Made by a program: the position numbers and the translations under genes | Notes under the pieces: generated by a model | What the model saw: the letters and a program-made list of their open reading frames with translations, nothing else | Told to the model about the DNA's origin: nothing | Database searches by the model: none | Part shown: positions 44,011 through 51,807 of the stretch, one piece after another | Position numbering within the stretch: the stretch's first letter is position 1 | Layout: every line of letters starts with the position of its first letter | Assembly (NCBI GenBank): GCA_963838845.1 | Contig: CAWISR010000002.1 | Span: 682,001 to 746,000, forward strand | DNA from: CAVRXQ01 sp963838845 | GTDB lineage: Bacteria; Actinomycetota; Acidimicrobiia; Acidimicrobiales; Bog-793 | Reading direction: 5' to 3' | Length of the DNA stretch: 64,000 nucleotides

Positions 44011-44039
44011 AGTTTCGCAATGAACAGCTCTTTTGTCAA
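44011..44039 (-). promoter_or_regulatory. Promoter of leuB leader
   Basis: On the minus strand TTGACA (44034-44039), 17-nt spacer, GAAACT (44011-44016), 6 nt, ATG. The perfect -35 box compensates for a weak -10. Confidence 0.6.
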
Positions 44040-44277
44040 TTGGCATTCGCCTCGCAACGTTGCCCGTATCTCGTCCGGATGTGGCGGAGCGGTCAGGATC
44101 GTTGCTGGAGCGCAACGCCGAACGCCGAGGAGACGGTCACCGAGCTCGCGCTGTTACGAAAACCTGGAGTCAATCTCTGGCCTCCATGTCCGATGACGAG
44201 CGATAGGGGACAGGGCTCTATGAAGCTGGACGAGCGTCCCACCACCATTCCCTCCAATCGACGTGACCCTTCTCGGA

Positions 44278-44306
44278 TTCGACACCGCCGACGGCTGCGT
44301 TACTCT
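44278..44306 (+). promoter_or_regulatory. Candidate promoter of leuCD
   Basis: TTCGAC (44278-44283), 17-nt spacer, TACTCT (44301-44306), then 6 nt to an ATG at 44313, the same layout as the other leader promoters. Confidence 0.5.
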
Positions 44307-44312
44307 CGGACG

Positions 44313-44390
44313 ATGCTCGTAATGCGAATTGCATCGCGCGCCGTCTCATTCACGGGGCCCCGTCTCGCCGTCGTCGCTTCAACGGGATAA
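44313..44390 (+). CDS. Short upstream ORF before leuC, possible leader
   Basis: A 25-codon frame starting MLVMRIASRAVSF and ending 8 nt before leuC. It begins at the expected transcription start and contains Leu, Val and Ile codons but no dense run of them, and no terminator separates it from leuC. It may act by translational coupling rather than attenuation, or be incidental. Confidence 0.4.
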   Translation: MLVMRIASRAVSFTGPRLAVVASTG

Positions 44391-44398
44391 AGGTCCAG

Positions 44399-45805
44399 AT
44401 GCCCTCCACCCTGGCGGAGAAGATCTGGCAGCGGCACGTCGTCGTCGACGGGGCGACGACGTCCTCAACGGACCTGCTCTACATCGATCTTCACCTCGTG
44501 CACGAAGTGACGTCCCCCCAGGCGTTCGAAGCTCTTCGTCTCGCGGGCCGACGGCTCCGTCGTCCCGACCTCACGGTCGCGACCGCCGATCACAACGTTC
44601 CAACGATCGACATCGACAAGCCGATCGCCGATCCAACTTCGCGCCGACAGGTCGAGGCACTGTCGCAAAACTGCGCCGAGTTTGGCGTGACGGAGTATCC
44701 GCTCGGCAATACGAATCAGGGAATTGTCCATGTCATCGGTCCTGAACTCGGTCTCACCCAGCCCGGGATGACGATCGTCTGCGGCGACAGCCACACCTCG
44801 ACGCACGGTGCTTTCGGTGCGCTCGCATTCGGAATCGGCACGTCGGAAGTCGAGCACGTGCTCGCCACCCAGACCTTGCGACAGAGCCGCCCGAAGACGA
44901 TGGCGATCGAGGTCAACGGCGAACTCTCGCAAGCGGTGAGCGCGAAGGACGTCGTGCTTGAGATTGTTGGTCGAATTGGAACCGGCGGCGGGATCGGTTA
45001 CGTGATCGAGTACCGCGGCGGTGTCATTCGCTCGCTGTCGATGGAAGGCCGGATGACGGTCTGCAATATGTCGATCGAAGCCGGTGCGCGCGCCGGCATG
45101 ATCGCTCCAGACGACGTCACCTTCGCCTATCTCAAAGGTCGGCCGTTCGTCCCCGAGGGTAGGGCATTCGAGCTCGCGCTCGAAGACTGGCTCGGACTTG
45201 CAACGGATTCCGGGGCGAATTTCGACGCCGTGGTCGAAATCGACGGAGCTCTCATCCAACCGCACGTCACGTGGGGCACGAACCCCGGTCAAGTGACGAC
45301 GATCGACGGACGCGTTCCCGATCCAGCGTCGTTCGCTAACGCCGAAGAACAGCGCGCCGCTGAGCGCGCGCTCGAGTACATGGGACTCGAGCCGGGCACC
45401 TTGATGCGGGAGATCCCGGTCGACACGGTGTTCATCGGCTCGTGCACGAACAGCAGGATCGAGGACTTGAAGGCGGCGGCCTCAGTCGTCGAGGGGCACA
45501 GGGTCGCAAGAGGGGTGCGGGCGCTCGTCGTTCCGGGATCCCAGAAAGTGAAGCGGGAGGCCGAGGCGATCGGGCTCGATGTCACGTTCAAGCGAGCGGG
45601 CTTCGAGTGGCGCGAGGCCGGGTGCTCGATGTGTCTCGGCATGAATCCCGATCGCCTGGCTCCCGGCGAGCGGTGCGCGTCGACGTCGAATCGGAACTTC
45701 GAGGGACGGCAGGGAACCGGCGGTCGGACCCATCTCGTGTCTCCCGCCGTCGCGGCGGCGACGGCGATCGTCGGTCACTTCGCGTCTCCGGCGACACTCG
45801 ACTGA
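44399..45805 (+). CDS. leuC: 3-isopropylmalate dehydratase, large subunit
   Basis: 468 residues with AAAGG before the ATG. Aconitase-family features: TLAEKIWQRHVV, GDSHTSTHGAFGALAFGIGTSEVEHVLATQTL, and cluster cysteines in FIGSCTNSRIEDLKAA and GCSMCLGMNPD. It catalyses the isomerisation of 2- to 3-isopropylmalate with LeuD, and citramalate to methylmalate in the CimA route. leuD follows after 15 nt. Confidence 0.96.
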   Translation: MPSTLAEKIWQRHVVVDGATTSSTDLLYIDLHLVHEVTSPQAFEALRLAGRRLRRPDLTVATADHNVPTIDIDKPIADPTSRRQVEALSQNCAEFGVTEYPLGNTNQGIVHVIGPELGLTQPGMTIVCGDSHTSTHGAFGALAFGIGTSEVEHVLATQTLRQSRPKTMAIEVNGELSQAVSAKDVVLEIVGRIGTGGGIGYVIEYRGGVIRSLSMEGRMTVCNMSIEAGARAGMIAPDDVTFAYLKGRPFVPEGRAFELALEDWLGLATDSGANFDAVVEIDGALIQPHVTWGTNPGQVTTIDGRVPDPASFANAEEQRAAERALEYMGLEPGTLMREIPVDTVFIGSCTNSRIEDLKAAASVVEGHRVARGVRALVVPGSQKVKREAEAIGLDVTFKRAGFEWREAGCSMCLGMNPDRLAPGERCASTSNRNFEGRQGTGGRTHLVSPAVAAATAIVGHFASPATLD

Positions 45806-45820
45806 GGACCGGGAGATTCG

Positions 45821-46423
45821 GTGGATCCGGTTCTCGTTGTCACCGGTACCGCGGTGCCGCTCGACCGCGCCGACGTCGACACCGATCAGATCATCCCGAG
45901 CGAGTGGCTGAAGCGCATCGAGCGGACCGGCTTCGGTGACGGCCTGTTCTCCGAGTGGCGGAAAGACCCTGAATTCGTGCTCAACGACGAGAACTACGCC
46001 GGAGCGACGGTTCTTGTTGCCGGTTCCAACTTCGGCATCGGGTCCTCTCGAGAACACGCCGTATGGGCGCTCGTCGACTACGGCTTCAGGGCCGTCGTGA
46101 GCGAGCGCTTCGGCGACATCTTCCGAAACAACGCGACGAGGTCGGGACTCGTGCCGGCGACGGTTGCGGCGGACGCCGCGCGAGTTCTCTTGGACGCGGC
46201 GGTCGCGAACCCGCGCCTTTCCGTCACCGTCCACGTCGACCGGCGTGTCGTGAGTGCGAGCGAGATCGGTTTCGAAGCTCCCTTCGCGCTCGATGACGAG
46301 GCACGCGAACGACTGCTACGCGGCCTCGACGACATCGGGATCACCCTGGAGCACGAAGAGGCAATCGCCCGCTTCGAACGCTCACGGCCCGCCTACCTGC
46401 CGTCGCTCACCTCGCGCAGCTGA
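45821..46423 (+). CDS. leuD: 3-isopropylmalate dehydratase, small subunit
   Basis: 200 residues from GTG 45821. DRADVDTDQIIPSEWLKRIERTGFGDGLF at the N-terminus and VAGSNFGIGSSREHAVWALVDYGFRAVVSERFGDIFRNNATRSGLVP, the swivel-domain signature with the SSREHA loop. It completes the LeuCD enzyme. The gene ends 14 nt before the convergent leuA, leaving no room for a bidirectional terminator. Confidence 0.95.
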   Translation: MDPVLVVTGTAVPLDRADVDTDQIIPSEWLKRIERTGFGDGLFSEWRKDPEFVLNDENYAGATVLVAGSNFGIGSSREHAVWALVDYGFRAVVSERFGDIFRNNATRSGLVPATVAADAARVLLDAAVANPRLSVTVHVDRRVVSASEIGFEAPFALDDEARERLLRGLDDIGITLEHEEAIARFERSRPAYLPSLTSRS

Positions 46424-46437
46424 GCTGGCAACTCGGA

Positions 46438-48123
46438 TCAGCTCCGGGCTTGCAATCCGTTGAGCGCTGAGACGACCGCCTTCAAGCTCGCGGCGACGAT
46501 GCTCTCATCGATGCCGACGCCCCAACACGTGCGTGCAGAACGATCCCGGGCTTCGACGTAGGCGACGGCCTGGGCGTTCGCGCCGGTGCTGAGCGCGTGC
46601 TCGGAGTAGTCGAGAACGTCGAGTTCGATCGCGAGCGCAGCCGCGATTCCGGCGACGAACGCGGAGATCGGTCCGTTCCCTTCTCCGGCGACGGTCACGG
46701 TCTCGGCGCCGGCGCGCAGTTCAACCGTCACCTTGTCGGCCGCCTCGCTCAGCGAGACGTCGTGGTGCGCGAGCTCGAAGCCGGCGGGCTGCTCGAGATA
46801 CCGGGCGGTGAAGACCTCCCACATCTCCTTCGGGGTGATCTCGGTGCCGGTGTCCTCGGTGACGGTCTGGATCACCCGAGAGAACTCGATCTGCAGTCGC
46901 CGCGGCAGGATCATCCCGTGCTCGTTCTCCATCACGTAGGCGACGCCGCCCTTGCCCGACTGCGAGTTCACCCGGATCACGGACTCGTAGGTCCGCCCGA
47001 CATGGTGTGGGTCAATCGGGAGGTACGGGACGTCCCAGCGCTCGTAGTTCGCTCCGAGTGCGTCCATGCCCTTCTTGATCGCGTCCTGGTGTGAGCCCGA
47101 GAAGGCGGTGTAGACGAATTCGCCGACGTAGGGGTGGCGATGGTGGACCGGGAGCCGGTTGCAGTACTCGACGACCCGGCGGAGATCGTCGATGTCGCTC
47201 AGATCGAGTCGAGGGTCGACGCCCTGACTGAAAAGGTTCAGCGCCAGCGTCACGAGGTCGACGTTGCCGGTCCTCTCACCATTTCCGAACAGGCACCCCT
47301 CAACCCGCTCGGCGCCGGCCATCATCCCGAACTCCGAGGCGGCGACGGCCGTCCCGCGGTCGTTGTGGTTGTGGACGCTGAGCACGATCGAGTCCCGCCG
47401 GTCGATATTGCGATGGAAGGTCTCGATGAGATCGGCGTAGACGTTCGGCGTCGACATCTCGACCGTCGAGGGAAGGTTGAGGATCAGCGGCCGGTCTGGC
47501 GTCGGGTCGACGACCTCGAGCACGGCGTCGCAGATCTCGATCGCGTAGTCGATCTCCGTTCCGGTGAAAGATTCCGGGCTGTACTCGTAGCGGATCGTCG
47601 TCCCCGCAACCGAGGGCTCGAGGTCACGGCAGAGCCGAGCGGCGTTGACGGCGATCTGGGTGATGCCGCCCTTGTCGAGCCCGAAGACGACGCGACGCTG
47701 GCACACCGACGTCGAGTTGTAGAAGTGAACGATCGCGCTCTGGGCCCCGGCGAGCGACTCGAAGGTTCGCTCGATGAGCTCCGGACGGCACTGGGTGAGG
47801 ACCTGGATCGTCACGTCGTGCGGAATGAGGTCTTCGTCGATCAGTTGGCGGATGAACTCGAAGTCCGGGCTCGACGCGGCGGGGAAACCGACCTCGATCT
47901 CTTTCATCCCGACGCGGACGAGCGCGTCGAACATCCGCCGCTTGCGTTCGGGGTCCATCGGGTCGATCAGCGCCTGGTTGCCGTCGCGCAGATCGACGGA
48001 ACACCAGATCGGGGCTTGGGTGATCACCGAGTCCGGCCAGGAGCGTTCAGGGAAATCCACGGGTTCGTAGGGCCGGTACTTCTCGAACGGCATCTTCTTC
48101 GGCGTCACGTTCGGGGGTGGCAT
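46438..48123 (-). CDS. leuA: 2-isopropylmalate synthase
   Basis: 561 residues from ATG 48123 (AAAGGAAG upstream), the long actinobacterial type. SVDLRDGNQALIDPMDPERKRRMFDALVRVGMKEIEVGFPAASSPD carries the metal/pyruvate site; VHNHNDRGTAVAASEFG and GNGERTGNVDLVTLALNL complete it. The C-terminal regulatory domain (VTVELRAGAETVTVAGEGNGPISAFVAGI) binds leucine. It condenses 2-ketoisovalerate with acetyl-CoA, the committed step. It is expressed alone, under a Leu-codon leader and terminator. Confidence 0.96.
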   Translation of the reverse strand: MPPPNVTPKKMPFEKYRPYEPVDFPERSWPDSVITQAPIWCSVDLRDGNQALIDPMDPERKRRMFDALVRVGMKEIEVGFPAASSPDFEFIRQLIDEDLIPHDVTIQVLTQCRPELIERTFESLAGAQSAIVHFYNSTSVCQRRVVFGLDKGGITQIAVNAARLCRDLEPSVAGTTIRYEYSPESFTGTEIDYAIEICDAVLEVVDPTPDRPLILNLPSTVEMSTPNVYADLIETFHRNIDRRDSIVLSVHNHNDRGTAVAASEFGMMAGAERVEGCLFGNGERTGNVDLVTLALNLFSQGVDPRLDLSDIDDLRRVVEYCNRLPVHHRHPYVGEFVYTAFSGSHQDAIKKGMDALGANYERWDVPYLPIDPHHVGRTYESVIRVNSQSGKGGVAYVMENEHGMILPRRLQIEFSRVIQTVTEDTGTEITPKEMWEVFTARYLEQPAGFELAHHDVSLSEAADKVTVELRAGAETVTVAGEGNGPISAFVAGIAAALAIELDVLDYSEHALSTGANAQAVAYVEARDRSARTCWGVGIDESIVAASLKAVVSALNGLQARS

Positions 48124-48159
48124 GGCTTCCTTTCTCTTGATTGCCCTCGTGCGCCTCGG

Positions 48160-48195
48160 GAACAAAAAACCTCCTGGCCGATCGGCCAGGAGGTT
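48160..48195 (-). terminator. Attenuator terminator before leuA
   Basis: On the minus strand the arms AACCTCCTGGCC (48195-48184) and GGCCAGGAGGTT (48179-48168) pair perfectly around GATC, followed by TTTTG. It is the strongest hairpin seen in the window, placed 45 nt before the leuA ATG. Confidence 0.88.
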
Positions 48196-48196
48196 C

Positions 48197-48220
48197 GGCG
48201 AGCGCGAACGAGCGCTCGCC
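48197..48220 (-). promoter_or_regulatory. Pause hairpin between leuA leader and terminator
   Basis: GGCGAGCGC and GCGCTCGCC form a perfect 9-bp stem with a 6-nt loop. It starts 1 nt after the leader stop, as the 1:2 hairpin of amino-acid attenuators does. Confidence 0.7.
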
Positions 48221-48221
48221 G

Positions 48222-48266
48222 TCAGGTGAGAAGCAGGGTCGAGCTGGAAAAAGGCGCTCTCTCCAC
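48222..48266 (-). CDS. leuA leader peptide, 14 aa
   Basis: MERAPFSSSTLLLT from GTG 48266, with CTG CTT CTC (three Leu codons) just before ACC and the TGA stop. The GTG lies exactly 6 nt after the -10 box, so it is probably translated from a leaderless mRNA. Confidence 0.75.
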   Translation of the reverse strand: MERAPFSSSTLLLT

Positions 48267-48272
48267 GGCACG

Positions 48273-48301
48273 ACTCTCCCAGACTGAAGAGGCTTCGTCA
48301 A
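48273..48301 (-). promoter_or_regulatory. Promoter of leuA leader
   Basis: On the minus strand TTGACG (48296-48301), 17-nt spacer, GAGAGT (48273-48278), 6 nt, GTG. Confidence 0.6.
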
Positions 48302-48398
48302 ATGAAACTCCCGCGTGGGACGGCGCGCGCGGCTGTAACCACGGAGCAACCCGTTGCGAGGTACAACGAACATTGGTGGAACGCGGACGGTGTCGTTG

Positions 48399-49010
48399 AT
48401 GCGGATTTCCGGAAGGATCCGGGGCGTAACGAAGCGGCCGGTCGTTGCAACCGGCATCGCGCTCGCGGCGGTGATTTTTCTGTTCGCGGCGTGCGGCGAT
48501 GGATCACCGTCGGGAGTCGCGAGCGTCGGGTCTTCGACGTCGAGCTCGTCGCCAGCGAGCGCGCCCGCAGGCAACAGCGGCCCACCGCCGTCACCGGCGC
48601 TGCAGAGGGCGCAGCTCAAGTACAGCGTCTGCATGCGAAAGAACGGCGTGCCGGCCTTCCCGGACCCGGAATCGGACGGCGGCTACGCGGGGACCAACCT
48701 GAGGAACATCGATCAGAACTCGCATGCGTTCCTGACGGCGACGAAGGACTGCTCATACCTCGCGAAGGCGGCGGGCATGGCGCCTTGGACGCAGGCGCAA
48801 TGGGCGGCGTACGACGCGATGTTGTTGAAGATCACCGACTGCATGCGGGCGCACGGGATTTCGAACTTCCCCGATCCCAAGGGAGGCGAAAAGGGAGGCT
48901 GGCTGTCTCCCACGACCCCGATCGACATGACCTCGCATCTGTACGCGAAGGCCGCCAGGGCGTGCAACGGGCCGCCCGGACCGGGGAAGTCGGTGACACA
49001 AAGCGGGTAG
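48399..49010 (+). CDS. Lipoprotein with two C-x-R-x-x-G...FPDP motifs, unknown function
   Basis: 203 residues from ATG 48399; a TTG at 48354 is possible. Signal peptide and lipobox (VIFLFAAC, Cys about residue 32), then a Ser/Ala/Pro-rich linker. The mature domain contains two copies of a motif: YSVCMRKNGVPAFPDPESDG and ITDCMRAHGISNFPDPKGG. Two further Cys (KDCSYL, RACNG) could pair with them. Proteins of this look are common in actinobacteria but uncharacterised. A decayed relative is present at 2234-2451. Confidence 0.75.
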   Translation: MRISGRIRGVTKRPVVATGIALAAVIFLFAACGDGSPSGVASVGSSTSSSSPASAPAGNSGPPPSPALQRAQLKYSVCMRKNGVPAFPDPESDGGYAGTNLRNIDQNSHAFLTATKDCSYLAKAAGMAPWTQAQWAAYDAMLLKITDCMRAHGISNFPDPKGGEKGGWLSPTTPIDMTSHLYAKAARACNGPPGPGKSVTQSG

Positions 49011-49080
49011 TGAGCGCCGTTCGAGATCTAACCGGCGGAGCTGAACGGGTCCTGAGGATTCGTTTACACTGACGATCGCC

Positions 49081-49175
49081 ATCATCCAGAGCGGCTGAGG
49101 GACGGGCCCCTAGACGCCGCGGCAACCAGAAGTCCGGAAACCTCCGGATTCATGGTGCCAATGCCCGACCGATGA
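49081..49175 (+). ncRNA. SAM riboswitch (SAM-I / S-box class)
   Basis: The S-box core is recognisable: CAGAGCGGCTGAGGGA then GGGCCC, the GCGGCAACC motif, and GGTGCCAATGCC followed by CGATGAGG. P1 can form from TCATC (49083-49087) and GATGA (49171-49175). The P3-type stem AGTCCGG/CCGGATT is 7 bp. The gene's ribosome binding site GGAGG directly follows the 3' strand of P1 and no terminator exists, so control is probably at translation initiation. S-adenosylmethionine binding should switch the gene off. Confidence 0.85.
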
Positions 49176-49184
49176 GGAGGACCA

Positions 49185-50423
49185 GTGAGCTTCGTCACAG
49201 GTTTGTACTGTCACAGCTGCGCGCAGAGATACCCCGCACTTGCACAATCGTTCTGCGACGCGTGTTTCGGCCCGCTCGAGGTCGGCTACGACTACGCGCA
49301 GGCGCGCCACTCGGTGACGAAGGCGTCGATCGCAGCTGGTCCGGCGAACTTATGGCGCTACTCGGGTCTGCTGCCCGTCGACACCCCCACGCCGATCAGC
49401 CTTGGTGCGGGGTACACGCCGCTCATCCGCGCCGAACGGCTGGGCGCGCAGCTCGGATTGCGCAACCTGTGGATCAAAGACGACACCCGGAATCCGACGG
49501 GCTCGTTCAAGGACCGCGTCGTGTCGGTCGCCTTGACCAAGGCGCGTGAGCTCGGTCTCGAGGTTGCAGCGTGCGCTTCGACGGGAAACCTCGCGAACTC
49601 CGTCGCCGCCCATGCGGCCTTCGCGGGCATGGAATCGATCGTCTTCATCCCAACCGACCTCGAGGCGGTGAAGGTCCTCACTACCGCGGTGTTCGGCGGC
49701 AAGGTGATCGCGGTCGACGGCAATTACGACGATGTCAACCGGCTCTGTGCCGAGCTCGCGAGCGAGCGTCCCGCGTGGGCGTTCGTCAACGTGAACGTGC
49801 GGCCGTACTACGCGGAGGGCTCGAAGACGCTCGCGTTCGAGGTGGCAGAGCAGCTCGGCTGGACCTCGCCGGACCATGTGATCGTGCCGGTCGCCTCGGG
49901 TTGCCAGCTGACGCGGATCGACAAGGGGTTCCGCGAGCTCGTCGCCGTCGGCCTCGTCGAGGACGGAAACGTGCGCATCTCGGGCGCACAGGCCGCGGGG
50001 TGTTCTCCCGTCGCCGCAGCGTTCGCGAACGGCGCCGACGAGGTGCTTCCAGTGCGGCCGCACACGATCGCGAAGTCGCTCGCGATCGGGAACCCCGCCG
50101 ACGGCTGGCGTGCACTCGAGATCGTCCGTCGCACCGGTGGTGCGGTGGAGGCGGCGACCGACGACGAGATCATCGACGGCATCCGGCTCCTCGCGCGCAC
50201 CGAAGGGGTCTTCGCGGAGACCGCCGGCGGCGTGACGATCGCGACGCTCGCCAAGCTGGCGGCTCGGGGCTTCGTGCGCCCAGACGAGACCGTCGTTGCC
50301 TACGTGACCGGGAACGGGTTGAAGACCGTGGAGGCCCTCGAGCGTCACGTCGCGACGACGACGACCATTCGACCTTCGCTCGACGCGGCGCTCGATGCGC
50401 TCGACGAGTTGGTGGCGGCGTGA
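49185..50423 (+). CDS. thrC: Threonine-synthase-like PLP enzyme under SAM riboswitch control
   Basis: 412 residues from GTG 49185. An N-terminal zinc ribbon (LYCHSCAQRYPALAQSFCDACFG) precedes a fold-type II PLP domain: NPTGSFKDRVVSVALTKA with the Schiff-base Lys, CASTGNLANSVAAHAA (phosphate-binding of substrate), VASGCQLTRIDKGF and AETAGGVTIATLAKL. Canonical ThrC converts O-phosphohomoserine to threonine. Here the gene lies under a SAM riboswitch and overlaps (GTGA) a CysO-like sulfur-carrier gene, and hom and thrB are not adjacent. That context would also suit a carrier-dependent O-phosphohomoserine sulfhydrylase making homocysteine. ThrC is the safe annotation. Confidence 0.85.
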   Translation: MSFVTGLYCHSCAQRYPALAQSFCDACFGPLEVGYDYAQARHSVTKASIAAGPANLWRYSGLLPVDTPTPISLGAGYTPLIRAERLGAQLGLRNLWIKDDTRNPTGSFKDRVVSVALTKARELGLEVAACASTGNLANSVAAHAAFAGMESIVFIPTDLEAVKVLTTAVFGGKVIAVDGNYDDVNRLCAELASERPAWAFVNVNVRPYYAEGSKTLAFEVAEQLGWTSPDHVIVPVASGCQLTRIDKGFRELVAVGLVEDGNVRISGAQAAGCSPVAAAFANGADEVLPVRPHTIAKSLAIGNPADGWRALEIVRRTGGAVEAATDDEIIDGIRLLARTEGVFAETAGGVTIATLAKLAARGFVRPDETVVAYVTGNGLKTVEALERHVATTTTIRPSLDAALDALDELVAA

Positions 50424-50695
50424 GCGTCACGGTGCGGGTTCCGACCCAGCTGCGCCAGCTCACAGGGGAGGCGCGCGAGGTGACCGCTCAGCCGGGCGCG
50501 CTCCGCGACGTGATCGCGTCGCTCGAGTCGGCACATCCCGGCCTAAAGGCGCGGATCCTCGACGAGAACGAAAAGCTGCGGCGATTCGTGATGCTCTTCG
50601 TCGACGACGAAGATGCCCGACTGCTCGGTGGTCTCGATGCCGTCGTCGTCGACGGTCAGACGCTTTCCATCGTTCCCGCGGTCGCGGGCGGTTGA
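50420..50695 (+). CDS. CysO/ThiS/MoaD-like sulfur-carrier protein
   Basis: 91 residues starting VSVTVRVPTQLRQLTGEAREV, with a ubiquitin-like fold pattern and the C-terminus TLSIVPAVAGG. The final Gly-Gly is the site of thiocarboxylation in sulfur carriers, and the PAVAGG ending is close to that of mycobacterial CysO. The GTG overlaps the thrC stop by 4 nt. An activating adenylyltransferase (MoeB/ThiF type) and a Mec-type protease are not in the window. The last 40 nt overlap, on the opposite strand, the end of the DAHP synthase gene. Confidence 0.88.
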   Translation: MSVTVRVPTQLRQLTGEAREVTAQPGALRDVIASLESAHPGLKARILDENEKLRRFVMLFVDDEDARLLGGLDAVVVDGQTLSIVPAVAGG

Positions 50696-51807
50696 GTCGC
50701 CGGTTCCACGAGCGCCCGGCGGGTCGTGATCGCCTCGGCCAGCGACCTGAGCGCGCCCTCCGTCATCTCCCAGCTCAAGCAGGCGTCGGTGATGCTCTGG
50801 CCGTACACGAGGCTGTCCGCGTGACCGAGGTGGAGCTCCTGCCGCCCGGCGACGAGGAAGCTCTCGAGCATCACGCCGGCGATGCCGCGTTCGCCCTTGC
50901 CGATGCGTCGCGCCAGGTCCGCGACGATCGCGAGCTGACGTTCGTGATCTTTGCCGCTGTTCGCGTGGCTCGCATCGACGATCACGCGTGGTGGGAGCCC
51001 GTGAAGCCGCAAGCGCTCCAGTGTGTCGGCGACGCTAGCTTCGTCGAAGTTCGGACCGGAAGACGTCCCGCGTAGCACGACGTGGCCATCGGGATTGCCC
51101 CGAGTTCTGATGACCGCCGGTCGTCCGTCGTCGGTGATCGCGGGAAAGACCTGCGGTCGCGCCGCGACGGCCACCGATTCGACGGCGGATTGGACGTGTC
51201 CGTCGGTCGGATTCTTGAATCCGACCGGCATCGACAGACCGCTCGCCATGTTGCGGTGGATTGGGCTCTGGGTCGTGCGTGCTCCGATCGCCGCCCAGCT
51301 GACCGTGTCCGCGACGTACGGCGGCGTGATCGGGTCCAGGAACTCGCACGCGATCGGGACGCCGAGCGACAAGATGTCCACGAGAAGACGTCGGGCGGCG
51401 ACGATGCCGTCGTTCACCCGGTTCGTGCCGTCGAGGCCGGGGTCGTTGATGAGCCCTCGCCAACCGAAGCTCGTGCGCGCTTTTTCGAAGTAGACGCGCA
51501 TGACGATGAAAAGCTGCTCTTGCAAGACGTCGGCAAGATCTCTCAGATGGTTCGCGTACTCGAGTGCGGCGACGGGGTCGTGGACCGAGCACGGTCCGAC
51601 GATGACGCAGAGCCGGTCGTCGAGACCGTCGATGATCCCGGCGATCGACTCGCGCCCGAAGATGACGACGTCTTCGAGTGCGTCGTCGAGGGGGAGTTGC
51701 GCGAGGACCGCCTCGGGCGAGACGAGCGGACTGATCGACGCGATGCGGCGGTTCCGCAGCGGTGACCGCGTGCGCGACGCCAGCGTCTCTTTCGACTCAG
51801 TCGCCAC
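50656..51807 (-). CDS. DAHP synthase (type I-alpha), last gene of the trp operon
   Basis: 383 residues from GTG 51807 (GGAGGAGC upstream); longer starts run into trpA. VIVGPCSVHDPVAALEYANH, VMRVYFEKARTSFGWRGLINDP, GLSMPVGFKNPTDGHV and ASHANSGKDHERQ match AroF/G/H. It lacks the chorismate mutase extension of the paralogue at 39350. It is translationally linked to trpA (11-nt overlap) and so is governed by the trp leader, making it the probable Trp-responsive isozyme. Its 3' end overlaps the sulfur-carrier gene by 40 nt in the convergent direction. Confidence 0.93.
   Translation of the reverse strand: MATESKETLASRTRSPLRNRRIASISPLVSPEAVLAQLPLDDALEDVVIFGRESIAGIIDGLDDRLCVIVGPCSVHDPVAALEYANHLRDLADVLQEQLFIVMRVYFEKARTSFGWRGLINDPGLDGTNRVNDGIVAARRLLVDILSLGVPIACEFLDPITPPYVADTVSWAAIGARTTQSPIHRNMASGLSMPVGFKNPTDGHVQSAVESVAVAARPQVFPAITDDGRPAVIRTRGNPDGHVVLRGTSSGPNFDEASVADTLERLRLHGLPPRVIVDASHANSGKDHERQLAIVADLARRIGKGERGIAGVMLESFLVAGRQELHLGHADSLVYGQSITDACLSWEMTEGALRSLAEAITTRRALVEPATQPPATAGTMESV

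Noticed and set aside
48197..48220. Hairpin before leuA as a second terminator
   Set aside because: It lacks a T-run on either strand; position right after the leader stop fits a pause hairpin better.
47134..48399. Long plus-strand frame (421 codons) opposite leuA
   Set aside because: Antisense shadow of leuA and of its attenuator; no family resemblance.
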